Source: Streptomyces cellulosae
GTDB lineage: Bacteria; Actinomycetota; Actinomycetes; Streptomycetales; Streptomycetaceae
NCBI GenBank assembly: GCA_014655195.1
Contig: BNBH01000002.1
Location: 180,406-244,405 of the forward strand
Length of the DNA: 64,000 nt
Direction of reading: 5' to 3'
The position numbers and the translations under genes were made by a program. Shown here one piece after another: positions 1 through 8,511 of this stretch (within the stretch, counting starts at the first letter, position 1; every line of letters begins with the position of its first letter). The notes under the pieces are model-generated. The model was not told the DNA's origin, made no database searches, and saw only the letters and a program-made list of their open reading frames with translations.

Positions 1-97
1 TCCCCGCGCCCCCCCCAGGGCGTTACTCTCCCGCGTCCCGGAAGGGCGCACCACCTCCCCGCGCCCCAGGGGCGTTACTCTCCCGCGCCCCGAAGGG
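1..97. repeat. Two tandem copies of a 55-bp GC-rich repeat
   Basis: A segment beginning TCCCCGCGCCCC and containing GGGCGTTACTCTCCCGCG starts at position 1 and again at position 56. The second copy is slightly shorter in the C-run and slightly different at its end (CCCGGAAGGG against CCCCGAAGGGG). The unit lies immediately 3' of cobT and shares the CCCCGCGCCCC...AGGGGCG core with the intergenic repeats seen near 44.8, 47.7 and 60.9 kb. It may act as a weak transcription end for cobT. The first copy may extend beyond the window. Confidence 0.6.
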
Positions 98-99
98 GC

Positions 100-1164
100 T
101 CACGCGTCCTTCGCGGTCTCCGGCCGCACAGGCAACTCGGAGGCCAGCGCCGCAGCCGCCTGCACCAACGGCAACGCCAGCAACGCCCCCGCACCCTCCC
201 CCACCGCAACCCCCTGCGGCAGCACCGGCTCCAACGCCATCCGGTCCAACGCCTTCCCCTGCCCCGGCTCCCCGCTCGCGTGCGACGCCAGCCACCAGTC
301 CGGCGCCCGGAACGCCACCCGCTGGGCCACCAGCGCGCACGCGGCCGTCACCACCCCGTCCAGCAGCACCGGCACCTTCCGCACGGCGCTCTGCAGAAGG
401 AAACCGGTCATGGCGGTGAGATCCGCCCCGCCCACCGTCGCCAGCAGCCGCAGCTGATCCCCCAGCACCGGCCGCGCCCGCCGCAACGCGTCCCGGATCG
501 CCGCGCACTTGCGCATCCACGCCAGGTCGTCGATCGACAGGCCTCCCCGCCCGGTCACCACCGACGCGTCCGTGCCGCACAGCGCCGCGACCAGCACACC
601 CGCCGCGGTCGTACCGCCGACGCTGATGTCGCCCAGCACCACCAGGTCCGTACCGGAGTCGGCCTCCTCGTCCGCCACGGCCATCCCCGCGCGGAACGCC
701 GCCTCCGCCTCCTCCGGCGTCAGCGCGTCCTCGACGTCGATCGCCCCGCTGCCGCGCCGCACCCGGTGGCGTACGACGTCCTCGGGCAGCGACTCAGGGT
801 CGCAGTCCAGCGCCATGTCGACCACCCGCACCGGCACGTCCAGCCGGCGCGCCAGCACCGACACCGGCCGGCCACCCTCCAGCACGTCCCGCACCAGCTC
901 CACGGCGGTGCCCGCCGGACGCGCGGACACGTCCCGCTCCGCGATCCCGTGGTCGCCCGCGAACAGCACCACCCGCGGCCGCTCCACCGGCCGCACCGGC
1001 ACCGAGGACTGCGCCGCGGCCAGCCACTCACCCAGGTCGTCCAGGCGGCCCAGCGACCCGGGAGGCACCACCAGACGGGCCCGGTGCTCCTCCGCGTCAC
1101 GGCGCACCCCGCCGTCCGGACGCTCGATCAGATCGGTGAAGTCGTCGAGATTAAGCGAGCTCAT
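100..1164 (-). CDS. cobT: Nicotinate-nucleotide--dimethylbenzimidazole phosphoribosyltransferase CobT
   Basis: Transfers phosphoribose from nicotinate mononucleotide to 5,6-dimethylbenzimidazole, giving alpha-ribazole phosphate for the lower ligand of cobalamin; cytosolic. The 354-residue product has the family's usual length. It shows PPGSLGRLDDL near residue 34, FAGDHG near 68, LGDISVGGTTAAG near 185, and a C-terminal GEPGQGKALDRM followed by VGEGAGALLALPL, where the family's catalytic Glu is expected. The ATG at 1164 (MSSLNLDDF) is chosen because upstream in-frame sequence is low-complexity and not conserved-looking. It shares cobalamin biosynthesis with the MBL-CobU gene at 2780-3979. No cobalamin riboswitch is recognisable upstream. 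Confidence 0.93.
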   Translation of the reverse strand: MSSLNLDDFTDLIERPDGGVRRDAEEHRARLVVPPGSLGRLDDLGEWLAAAQSSVPVRPVERPRVVLFAGDHGIAERDVSARPAGTAVELVRDVLEGGRPVSVLARRLDVPVRVVDMALDCDPESLPEDVVRHRVRRGSGAIDVEDALTPEEAEAAFRAGMAVADEEADSGTDLVVLGDISVGGTTAAGVLVAALCGTDASVVTGRGGLSIDDLAWMRKCAAIRDALRRARPVLGDQLRLLATVGGADLTAMTGFLLQSAVRKVPVLLDGVVTAACALVAQRVAFRAPDWWLASHASGEPGQGKALDRMALEPVLPQGVAVGEGAGALLALPLVQAAAALASELPVRPETAKDA

Positions 1165-1387
1165 TCGCCGAACAGTACCGGCCCCCGTCGAACACCCCGG
1201 AGCTCCGGTCGTCCCCGCGTTCGCGCCCTCACCCCCACCACGCCACCCCGGCCGTGATCCACCCCGTGAGGCCCTCCCGTACGTAACGTTTTGCTCGGGA
1301 ATGCGCGGAGATCCCTCCGTCCGTCCCCGACCGTCCCCGCACGTCGCGCCACCCGCGTGCCGTACGACCTCACGCCGGGAGCCGCCC

Positions 1388-2437
1388 ATGTCCGCCACCG
1401 CCCCCGACACCGCGTTCCCCGCCCCGCACGGCTCCGCCCGCGTGCACGAACCGCGCCGCCCCGACTGCCCCTGGTGCGGTTCCGCGCGGCTGCGCACCCG
1501 GCTGAGAACGGGGGACCTGCGCCGGCACCGGCCCGGTCTGTTCACCGTCGACGAGTGCCGCGACTGCGGCCACACCTTCCAGAACCCCCGGCTCACCCCC
1601 GAGGGCCTGGCCTTCTACCGGCGCGCGGTGCGCGGCGCCCCCCGCGACCCGGCCACCGAACGGGTCCTCGCCCTGCACTCCGTACGCCGGCGCCGCCGCG
1701 CCACGGCCCGCGCGATGCTGCCGTACGGCGAACCGGAGAGCTGGCTGGACGTCGGCACGGGACTCGCCCGGTTCCCGGACACCGCACGGGAGTTCTTCCC
1801 GTACACCGCCTTCGACGGCACCGACCTCACCACCCGCGTCGAACGCGCCCGTGAGCTCGGCCGGATCGAGGAGGCCCACGTGGGGCCGCTCACCGACCCC
1901 GGGGTGCTGGCCCGGGTGGCCGGCCGCTACGACGTGGTCAGCCTGCTGCACCACCTGGAGCGCACCACCGACCCGCGCGCCGAACTCCACGCCGCCCTCG
2001 ACGCCCTGCGCCCCGGCGGGCACCTGCTGATCGAGACCCTCGACCCGCGCTGCGTGTACGCCGCCCTGTTCGGCCGCTGGTGGCTGCCCTACGACCAGCC
2101 CCGCCGGCTGCACCTGCTGCCCCGCCGCAACCTCCGCGAGGAACTTGAGGCGCGCGGCTGCGAGATCGTCACCGCCGGCCACCGCGCCGCCCACGTCCCC
2201 CACGACCTGGCCGGCCTCACCGCCCTCGCCCTCTCCCACGCCCTCCCCGCCCCGGACACCCCCTGGCGGGCGATCCCGCCCTCCCCGGCCGACCAGCGCC
2301 TGCGCACCGCCCTGCTGCGCGCCGGCACCCCCCTGGTGATCGCCGGGGCCCTGGCCGACCTGGCCCTCTCCCCCCTGGCCCGCCACACCCCACTCGCCAA
2401 CAGCTACCGAGTGATCGCCCGCAAACCGAACCACTGA
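1388..2437 (+). CDS. Class I SAM-dependent methyltransferase with N-terminal zinc ribbon
   Basis: 349 residues. Two CxxC pairs (CPWC at 27-30 and CRDC at 57-60) form a probable zinc ribbon, followed by a Rossmann methyltransferase core with motif I LDVGTGLARF near 120-129 and a post-core HALDALRPGG-type segment typical of Methyltransf_23 proteins. The C-terminal 30 residues contain a hydrophobic stretch (LVIAGALADLALSPLA) that may sit on the membrane. The ATG at 1388 follows GGGAGCCGCCC. It lies divergently from cobT and convergently with the CobU gene. Similar zinc-ribbon methyltransferases act on sugars or lipid-linked intermediates, but the substrate cannot be read here, and the location between two cobalamin genes is not evidence for a cobalamin role. 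Confidence 0.8.
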   Translation: MSATAPDTAFPAPHGSARVHEPRRPDCPWCGSARLRTRLRTGDLRRHRPGLFTVDECRDCGHTFQNPRLTPEGLAFYRRAVRGAPRDPATERVLALHSVRRRRRATARAMLPYGEPESWLDVGTGLARFPDTAREFFPYTAFDGTDLTTRVERARELGRIEEAHVGPLTDPGVLARVAGRYDVVSLLHHLERTTDPRAELHAALDALRPGGHLLIETLDPRCVYAALFGRWWLPYDQPRRLHLLPRRNLREELEARGCEIVTAGHRAAHVPHDLAGLTALALSHALPAPDTPWRAIPPSPADQRLRTALLRAGTPLVIAGALADLALSPLARHTPLANSYRVIARKPNH

Positions 2438-2779
2438 GCGGCGCCGCCCCACCCGGGACGAACGGCCCCGGACCCACCCGGTGGCTCGCACCCCGGGGGC
2501 CCGAGCACGAGCGGCGGCGCAGGCCCGCCCGTAGCCGTGCCGCGTGGGCGACGTCGCCCACTGTCAGGCGCCGGCCCGTGGGCCCGGGGGTGCCGAAGGG
2601 GCGGCCGCGGGATCCGCCCGGCCGCCTCCAGGGGACCGATGCCGGGCAACTCCGGGCCGCACGGGCACAAGGGCCCCAGGCCGACTCGCACCGCGCCCGG
2701 GCAGCCCGCCCCGCCGCGCGCCTGACACCCTGTCACCGGTGCGGGCCGGGTGCCGCCCCGCTCCCGGAGGCCGGCGGCG
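2438..2779. other. 342-bp convergent intergenic region, no gene seen
   Basis: This gap separates two convergent genes. It is extremely GC-rich and has no reading frame with coding character. The only clear structure is a perfect 18-bp palindrome, GTGGGCGACGTCGCCCAC, at 2544-2561. It could serve as part of a bidirectional terminator or as a protein-binding site. I looked for a cobalamin riboswitch core on both strands and did not find the B12-box. Confidence 0.6.
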
Positions 2780-3979
2780 TCAGCCCCGCAGCACCAGCGC
2801 CTGCCCCGCCACCACCAGCAGCACCTGCTCGCACTCCGTCGCGAACGCCGTGTTCAGGCGGCCGAGTTCGTCGCGGTAGCGGCGGCCGGACGCGGTGGCG
2901 GGGACGATGCCGGAGCCGACCTCGTTGGAGACCGCGACCACCGTGCGGCGGGTCTCGCGGACCGCGTCCGTGAGGGCCCGCACGCGGTCGCGGAGGGCGC
3001 GTTCGCCGCCGTCCGCCCACTCCGCGTCGTCCCAGGCGCCCACCGCGTCCATCGCGTCCGTCAGCCACAGCGACAGACAGTCCACGAGCAGCGGCGGGCC
3101 GTCGTCCTTGAGCAGGGGCACCAGGTCGCAGGTCTCCACGGTCCGCCAGGACCCCGGCCGCCGCTCCTGGTGCGCGGACACCCGCGCCGCCCACTCCGTG
3201 TCCCCGTTGCGCGAGCCGCCCGTCGCCACGTACAGCACCTCGGGGAAGGACTCCAGACGCCGTTCCGCCTCCACCGACTTGCCGGACCGCGCCCCGCCCA
3301 GCACCAGGGTGCGGCGCGGCACGTCGGGCACGTCCTCGTACGCGCCGACCTCCAGCGTCGTCCCGTCCGGCACGGCGCGCGCCCCCGCCGCCGCGAGCCT
3401 GCGCCGTACCTCGGGGCCCGGCGGCACGTCGTGGTCCAGGTGCACCGCGATCACGTCCGTCGTCGGCACCACCGCGCCCGTCGCCCGCAGCCGCGCCAGC
3501 GCGTCCGGGCGGCCCACCACGTCCAGCACGACCATCGCGTAGGGCTCGGCCGGCGCCTCCAGGCCGGCCGGTGCGCCGCCCGGCGGCAGGTACAGCAGCC
3601 GCTGCCCGTCGGGGCCGGTCACCGCGTACCCGGTGCCGGGCGCGTCCAGCGCCACCGCCCGCACCCGATGCCCCGTCAGCAGCGCCAGCTCACGCCCGTC
3701 CGGCACCCGCCCCGGCTGCGGCAGCCCGGCCGGCACCTCCACCGCGGGCCCGTCGTGCGGATGCGACAGCAGCACCTGGCGCACCCCGCCCAGCGAACGC
3801 CCCGCGCGGGCCGCGGCGAAGGCCGCGCCGGGGGTCAGGTCGAGCAGCAGCGCGCCGTCCACCAGCAGCGAGGTCGCCGCCCGCGCGTCCGGTCCCAGCG
3901 CGCACGCGCACGCCGCACAGGGACAGTCGGGGCGGGGCAGTCCCGCCGGGGCGCCGGTGCCGAGCAGAGTGAGTTCCAC
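2780..3979 (-). CDS. cobU: Bifunctional adenosylcobinamide kinase/guanylyltransferase (CobU) with N-terminal metallo-beta-lactamase-like domain
   Basis: 399 residues. Residues 1 to about 215 resemble a metallo-beta-lactamase (PhnP-like) fold beginning VELTLLGTGAPAG, with a cysteine-rich CPCAACACAL and the degenerate metal motif SHPHDGPA. Residues from about 222 are CobU: P-loop GGARSGKS, LWLTDAMDAVG, and the signature SNEVGSGIVPATASGRRYRD. CobU phosphorylates adenosylcobinamide and transfers GMP to it during cobalamin nucleotide-loop assembly. The GTG at 3979 is chosen because the MBL fold starts there; an in-frame start further upstream exists but adds unrelated residues. Such fusions are, to my knowledge, common in actinomycetes. 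The role of the MBL part is unknown. Confidence 0.85.
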   Translation of the reverse strand: MELTLLGTGAPAGLPRPDCPCAACACALGPDARAATSLLVDGALLLDLTPGAAFAAARAGRSLGGVRQVLLSHPHDGPAVEVPAGLPQPGRVPDGRELALLTGHRVRAVALDAPGTGYAVTGPDGQRLLYLPPGGAPAGLEAPAEPYAMVVLDVVGRPDALARLRATGAVVPTTDVIAVHLDHDVPPGPEVRRRLAAAGARAVPDGTTLEVGAYEDVPDVPRRTLVLGGARSGKSVEAERRLESFPEVLYVATGGSRNGDTEWAARVSAHQERRPGSWRTVETCDLVPLLKDDGPPLLVDCLSLWLTDAMDAVGAWDDAEWADGGERALRDRVRALTDAVRETRRTVVAVSNEVGSGIVPATASGRRYRDELGRLNTAFATECEQVLLVVAGQALVLRG

Positions 3980-4095
3980 GCCCCGATTCTCGCCTTTCCC
4001 CACAGCCGATGCCCGTCCGACTACGCTCTTGGTCAGGAGCCGGACCAAGATCCGGCTTCTGCTGTGCAGTGAGCTCACACGCTTGGGAGGCGTAC

Positions 4096-4344
4096 ATGGC
4101 GGCATGGACGTGGCGGTTCGAGAAGGCCGACGGGACGCAGGTCGAGCCCGCGGTGGCGCCGGAGGAGTTCACCACGCAGGGGGACGCCGAGTCCTGGATC
4201 GGGGAGAACTGGAAGGCCCTTCTGGAGGGCGGCGCCGACCAGGTGCGCCTGCTGGAGGACGACACCGAGATCTACGGCCCGATGAGCCTGCACGCGGACG
4301 AGACCACCGCGGCGGAGGCCGAGAACGCCGGCGAAGGAGCCTGA
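4096..4344 (+). CDS. Small conserved hypothetical protein (82 aa)
   Basis: An acidic, soluble 82-residue protein starting MAAWTWRFEKADG with a Trp-rich core (ESWIGENWKALLEGG) and an acidic, Ala/Glu-rich tail. No catalytic motif, signal peptide or membrane segment is visible. The ATG has a good Shine-Dalgarno, GGGAGG, 6 nt upstream. It sits alone between the divergent CobU gene and the convergent methyltransferase gene, ending in a shared hairpin. Function unknown. Confidence 0.8.
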   Translation: MAAWTWRFEKADGTQVEPAVAPEEFTTQGDAESWIGENWKALLEGGADQVRLLEDDTEIYGPMSLHADETTAAEAENAGEGA

Positions 4345-4370
4345 GCGGAGACTGCCGGAATCCGGGTTCT

Positions 4371-4394
4371 CCGGGGCTGAGCCCTCAGCCCCGG
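4371..4394. terminator. Bidirectional hairpin between convergent genes
   Basis: CCGGGGCTGAG and CTCAGCCCCGG form an 11-bp perfect stem with a 2-nt CC spacer. The hairpin includes the stop codon of the minus-strand methyltransferase (4385-4387) and lies just after the end of the small plus-strand gene, so it can end transcription from both sides. Stacked G/C-rich hairpins without a U-tract are usual in this group. Confidence 0.7.
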
Positions 4395-5152
4395 ACCCCG
4401 CACAGGTGCAGCAGCGCCGCGACCCCCCGGTACGGGTCCGTGCGCCCGGCCCGGTCCTCGACCGCCAGCACCGCGTCCAGGTCGTCCGGCGCCACCGCGC
4501 CGTCCGCCGCCGTGTCCGTGAAGACCCGCACGCCGTACCAGGTGTGCAGCGGCGCCCCGATCCCCGCGAGCGTCGACGTCAGCCGCTTCAGCCCGTACGA
4601 CGCCGTCGGCGGGCAGAACGCCGCCAGCGCCCCCGCCCAGTCGCCGGACAGACCCGCCCGCATCGCCGCCGCGTCGCCGTTGCGCACGAGCAGCGACAGC
4701 ATCCCGCCGGGCGCCAGCATCCGGGCCACGCCCGCGAGCAGCGCGTCCGGCTCCTCCACGTCGTCCATGAGCACGCCATGACAGAGCACGACGTCGAAAC
4801 TGCCCGGCAGGAAATGCACACCGGTGTCCCCGGCCTGCCCCTCGATGATCCGCATCCGCTCCCGGATGCCCTCCGGCTCCCCGGCGAACGCCTCCCGGAC
4901 CGCCGCTATCGACGCCGCGTCCTGCTCCACGCCCGTCACCTGATGGCCGGCCCGGGCCAGCCGCAGCGCCTGCGCGCCCCGGCCCATGCCCACGTCGAGC
5001 ACCCGCAGCCGCTTCCCCACCGGGAAGCGCGCGACCATCTGCTCCTCCAGCTGGCGGGCCACCAGCTCCTCACGGACGACGTCACGCAGACGGCCGGGCC
5101 CGCCCAGCGGACCCGGCGCCGTCGTACCGTGCGCGAACGGGGTGGTGCTCAG
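4385..5152 (-). CDS. Class I SAM-dependent methyltransferase, translationally coupled to DUF3043 gene
   Basis: 255 residues if read from the start given. Motif I is LRVLDVGMGRGAQALRLA (about 49-66), followed by VTGVEQD, GSFDVVLCHGVLMDDV and LAPGGMLSLLVRNGD, all typical of Methyltransf_11/25 proteins (CmoA/UbiE-like). The first plausible codon is CTG at 5152, overlapping the TGA stop of the upstream DUF3043 gene in CTGA form; a GTG about 35 codons downstream would cut only non-core residues. Coupling to a membrane protein gene suggests a shared transcript. The substrate is unknown. Confidence 0.78.
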   Translation of the reverse strand: MSTTPFAHGTTAPGPLGGPGRLRDVVREELVARQLEEQMVARFPVGKRLRVLDVGMGRGAQALRLARAGHQVTGVEQDAASIAAVREAFAGEPEGIRERMRIIEGQAGDTGVHFLPGSFDVVLCHGVLMDDVEEPDALLAGVARMLAPGGMLSLLVRNGDAAAMRAGLSGDWAGALAAFCPPTASYGLKRLTSTLAGIGAPLHTWYGVRVFTDTAADGAVAPDDLDAVLAVEDRAGRTDPYRGVAALLHLCGVRG

Positions 5153-5748
5153 GGCCGCTCCCCGCGCTTCACCTGGGGCTTGGGCAGCCGCAGCCGGCGC
5201 ATCTGGAGCGTGCGCATCAGCGCGTAGGCCACCGCGCCGCGGCGGTTCTCGCCGGGGAAGCGCTCGGCGAGCGTCTTCTTCAGGCGGAAGCCCGTCACGA
5301 CCGAGTCGAGCACGATCATCACGATGACGACCAGCCACAGCAGCAGCGCGATGTTCTGCAGCTGCGCCACCTGCACCATGCTCAGCACGAGGATGACCAC
5401 GGCCATCGGCAGGAACCACTCGGCGATGTGGAAACGCGAGTCCACGAAGTCACGGGCGAAGCGGCGCACCGGACCCTTGTCGCGCGCGGGCAGGTACCGC
5501 TCGTCGCCGCTGGCCAGCGCCTGGCGCTGACGCTCCAGTGCGGCACGGCGCTCCTCGCGCTGACGCTTGGCGGCCTCCTTGCGCGACATCGTCGTGTTGG
5601 CCACGCTGCGGCGCTGAGACTGGGCCACGCTGCGCTTGGGTGTGGGGCGGCCCTTGGGGGCCTCGGGGTGACGGGGCTGATTGGAGTCGGTCACCGTCGC
5701 CTTGTCGGCGCCCGGTGCCTTCTCTTCCTTGGCACGGCTACGGAACAC
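5149..5748 (-). CDS. DUF3043 family membrane protein
   Basis: About 199 residues. A basic, charged N-terminal half (SRKEAAKRQREERRAALERQ) precedes two transmembrane helices near 105-128 (AEWFLPMAVVILVLSMVQVA) and 131-155 (NIALLLWLVVIVMIVLDSVV), then a short basic C-tail ending PQVKRGERP. This layout matches the actinobacterial DUF3043 family. The GTG at 5748 (VFRSRAKEEK) is preferred over an in-frame TTG at 5757; neither has a strong Shine-Dalgarno. The gene ends in a 4-nt overlap with the next methyltransferase gene. It is divergent from pspA, with about 300 bp between them. Function unknown. Confidence 0.82.
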   Translation of the reverse strand: MFRSRAKEEKAPGADKATVTDSNQPRHPEAPKGRPTPKRSVAQSQRRSVANTTMSRKEAAKRQREERRAALERQRQALASGDERYLPARDKGPVRRFARDFVDSRFHIAEWFLPMAVVILVLSMVQVAQLQNIALLLWLVVIVMIVLDSVVTGFRLKKTLAERFPGENRRGAVAYALMRTLQMRRLRLPKPQVKRGERP

Positions 5749-6044
5749 AAAACCCAAGGGTACGGGGTGGCCGGGGTTGGACCACAGCCCCGCGGGGAAC
5801 GATCCGGCAACACCGGACGTCTCTCCTAGGACAGATGGGGACGTAGCGGCGGCCTCGCGGGGCGACCGCCGGCCGCACCCCGGGAAGCACCTACTCCCTA
5901 CGCCGGATCAGGAGGGTACTCAGTCGTCCTTGGGGATGAGCGCATCCGTCCCCGAACAGTGCGGTAATGGATGCAGGGCCCGTACTGTGGGTTCTGAGGC
6001 AGTCACTGGAGCTGGAGTCCGTCAGAAGGGGGCGCGCGAAGCCC

Positions 6045-6854
6045 ATGAGCGGTGTCATGAAGCGTATGGGGATGATCTTCCGCGCGAAGGCGAACAAGGC
6101 CCTTGACCGGGCCGAGGACCCGCGCGAGACCCTCGATTACTCGTACCAGAAGCAGCTGGAGCTGCTCCAGAAGGTCCGCCGGGGCGTCGCCGACGTGGCG
6201 ACCAGCCGCAAGCGCCTGGAACTCCAGCTCAACCAGCTCCAGTCCCAGTCGTCGAAGCTGGAGGACCAGGGCCGCAAGGCGCTCGCGCTGGGCCGCGAGG
6301 ACATGGCCCGCGAGGCCCTCTCCCGCCGCGCCGCGCTCCAGCAGCAGGTGACCGACCTGGAGACCCAGCACGCCACGCTCCAGGGCGAGGAGGAGAAGCT
6401 GACGCTGGCCGCGCAGCGCCTCCAGGCCAAGGTGGACGCCTTCCGCACCAAGAAGGAGACCATCAAGGCCACCTACACCGCCGCCCAGGCGCAGACCCGG
6501 ATCGGCGAGGCGTTCTCCGGCATCTCCGAGGAGATGGGCGACGTCGGCCTGGCCATCCAGCGCGCCGAGGACAAGACCGCCCAGCTCCAGGCGCGGGCCG
6601 GCGCGATCGACGAGCTGCTCGCCTCCGGCGCCCTCGACGACCAGTCCGGCATGCACAAGGACGACATCCAGGCCGAGCTGGACCGCCTCTCCGGCGGCAC
6701 GGACGTGGAGCTCGAACTGCAGCGCATGAAGGCCGAGCTGGCCGGCGGCTCCTCCGGCGACCGGCAGGCCCTCGAGGGCGGCCAGGGCCAGGGCCAGGCG
6801 CAGCCGCAGTCCCAGCAGCAGCCGCAGGACACCCCGCGCTTCGACAAGCAGTAG
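6045..6854 (+). CDS. pspA: PspA/IM30 family envelope-stress protein
   Basis: 269 residues, almost wholly alpha-helical. The product starts with an amphipathic MSGVMKRMGMIFRAKANKAL segment, then long heptad-rich coiled coils (residues about 30-200), and a Gln-rich disordered tail (GQGQGQAQPQSQQQPQ). PspA/IM30 proteins are ESCRT-III relatives that bind the inner face of the membrane and protect it against leakage. The ATG at 6045 is taken because the conserved amphipathic helix begins there; ATG at 6057 is an alternative. A TACTGT -10-like element lies about 60 bp upstream. It is followed after 20 bp by the PspAA gene, as in other actinobacteria. Confidence 0.92.
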   Translation: MSGVMKRMGMIFRAKANKALDRAEDPRETLDYSYQKQLELLQKVRRGVADVATSRKRLELQLNQLQSQSSKLEDQGRKALALGREDMAREALSRRAALQQQVTDLETQHATLQGEEEKLTLAAQRLQAKVDAFRTKKETIKATYTAAQAQTRIGEAFSGISEEMGDVGLAIQRAEDKTAQLQARAGAIDELLASGALDDQSGMHKDDIQAELDRLSGGTDVELELQRMKAELAGGSSGDRQALEGGQGQGQAQPQSQQQPQDTPRFDKQ

Positions 6855-6874
6855 CCCACGCCGAGGAGGGCGAC

Positions 6875-7156
6875 ATGATCGTACGGATCATGGGGGAGGG
6901 GCAGCTGACCCTGGAGGAGAGCCGGCTGCCCGAGCTGAACAAGCTCGACGAGGAACTGCTCGCCGAGATGGAGAACGGCGACGGTCCCGGCTTCCGCGCC
7001 ACGCTCCAGGCCCTGCTGGACAAGGTGCACGAGCTGGGCGAGCCGCTGCCGGACGACTCCCTGGAGCCGTCCGACCTCATCCTCCCGTCCCCCGACGCCA
7101 CCCTCGAGGAGGTCCGCGACCTCCTCACCGACGACGGCCTCATCCCGGGGACCTGA
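6875..7156 (+). CDS. PspAA-like partner protein
   Basis: 93 residues, MIVRIMGEGQLTLEES at the N-terminus, acidic throughout, with a conserved-looking DDSLEPSDLILPSPDATL and a final LLTDDGLIPG. This matches PspA-associated (PspAA) proteins, which I know as small soluble domains encoded next to pspA in actinobacteria and proposed to link PspA to membrane-stress signalling. A strong GGAGG precedes the ATG by 7 nt, and the gap to pspA is only 20 bp, so both are on one transcript. Confidence 0.85.
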   Translation: MIVRIMGEGQLTLEESRLPELNKLDEELLAEMENGDGPGFRATLQALLDKVHELGEPLPDDSLEPSDLILPSPDATLEEVRDLLTDDGLIPGT

Positions 7157-7265
7157 CACGTCCCCGGAACAACCGGGTCCGGCCGTCCGTCACAAGGCAG
7201 TCCGCAGAGAGGGGGGAGCCGGGGCCGCGCCGCACGGGCGTCCGCCCCGGTCACCGCAACCAGCC

Positions 7266-8489
7266 GTGAGCACCCTGACACGCGCCCGCTGCCGGGCGCG
7301 GGCCCATCCGGCCGCCGTGGACACGGTGCTGGCCGCCGGCGTCCTGCTGTGCATGGTCGCCGGGTCCTTCGTCGAGCCGCACGACCCCGACGGGGTCAGC
7401 TGGGGCCTGCGCACCCCGGACCCGCTCAGCCTGGTCCTGATGGCGCTCGGCGCCGCCGCGCTCGTCTTCCGCCGCCGCGCCCCGCGCACGGTGCTCGGCG
7501 TCGCGGGCGGCCTCTCCGTCGTCGAGTCCGTCACCGGCGACCCGCGCGCCCCCGTCGCCATGTGCGCGGTGATCGCCCTCTACACCGTCGCCGCCTCCAC
7601 CGACCGCCCCACCACCTGGCGGCTCGGCCTGCTCACCATGACCGTCCTCACCGGCACCGCCATGGCCGCCGGGCCCCTGCCCTGGTACGCGCAGGAGAAC
7701 CTGGCGATCCTCGCCTGGACCGGCATCGGCGCCACCGCGGGCGACGCCGTCCGCAGCCGCCGCGCCTTCGTCCAGGCCATCCGGGAGCGCGCCGAACGCG
7801 CCGAGCGCACCCGCGAGGAGGAGGCCCGCCGCCGGGTCGCCGAGGAACGCCTGCGCATCGCCCGCGACCTGCACGACGTGGTCGCCCACCACATCGCCCT
7901 GGTCAACGTGCAGGCAGGCGTCGCCGCCCATGTCATGGACAAGCGTCCCGACCAGGCCAAGGAGGCCCTCGCCCACGTACGCGAGGCCAGCCGCCACGCC
8001 CTCGGCGAACTGCGCGCCACCGTCGGCCTGCTGCGCCAGTCCGGCGACCCCGAGGCGCCCACCGAACCCGCCCCGGGCCTCGACCGCCTCGACGAACTCG
8101 CCGCCACCTTCCGCAACGCCGGACTCCGCGTCGAGGTCGCCCGCGCCGACCAGGGCACCGAACTGCCCGCCGCCGTCGGCCTGGCCGCGTACCGGATCAT
8201 CCAGGAGGCGCTGACCAACGTGCAGAAGCACGCCGGGACCGACGCGCGCGCCGAGGTCAGCGTCGTACGCGTCGGACCGCACATCGAGGTCACCGTGCTC
8301 GACGACGGCAGCGACGACGGACACGGCCCCGCCCCCGGCGGCGGGCACGGACTGCTCGGCATGCGGGAACGCGTCACCGCCCTGCGCGGCACCCTCACCA
8401 CCGGCCCCCGCTTCGGCGGCGGTTTCCGTGTGCATGCGATCCTTCCGGTCGAACCCCGCACCTCCGCCGCCCCCGGCGGCCGCCCGTGA
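7266..8489 (+). CDS. DesK/NarX-type sensor histidine kinase
   Basis: 407 residues. Several hydrophobic segments fill the first 160 residues (for example DTVLAAGVLLCMVAGSF and PLSLVLMALGAAALVF). A charged coiled coil then leads to the HisKA_3 dimerisation motif RIARDLHDVVAHH with the phospho-accepting His near 203, and a HATPase_c domain with a divergent N-box (AYRIIQEALTNVQKHA) and GGGHGLLGMRERV. The start is GTG at 7266. The response regulator gene follows after 22 bp. The pair sits directly before an RND exporter on the same strand, so it may control it; this is inference from position. Confidence 0.88.
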   Translation: MSTLTRARCRARAHPAAVDTVLAAGVLLCMVAGSFVEPHDPDGVSWGLRTPDPLSLVLMALGAAALVFRRRAPRTVLGVAGGLSVVESVTGDPRAPVAMCAVIALYTVAASTDRPTTWRLGLLTMTVLTGTAMAAGPLPWYAQENLAILAWTGIGATAGDAVRSRRAFVQAIRERAERAERTREEEARRRVAEERLRIARDLHDVVAHHIALVNVQAGVAAHVMDKRPDQAKEALAHVREASRHALGELRATVGLLRQSGDPEAPTEPAPGLDRLDELAATFRNAGLRVEVARADQGTELPAAVGLAAYRIIQEALTNVQKHAGTDARAEVSVVRVGPHIEVTVLDDGSDDGHGPAPGGGHGLLGMRERVTALRGTLTTGPRFGGGFRVHAILPVEPRTSAAPGGRP

Positions 8490-8511
8490 CCCACGTCCCG
8501 CTGGAGCCCGC

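Noticed and set aside
509..1387. Long in-frame extension upstream of the zinc-ribbon methyltransferase
   Set aside because: It runs opposite cobT and is Ser/Arg/Pro-rich; the ATG at 1388 starts the recognisable protein.
2438..2779. Possible cobalamin riboswitch near cobU
   Set aside because: GGTGCGAGTC-like and CCACTG-like words occur, but there is no B12-box, the spacing is wrong, and the region is downstream of cobU.
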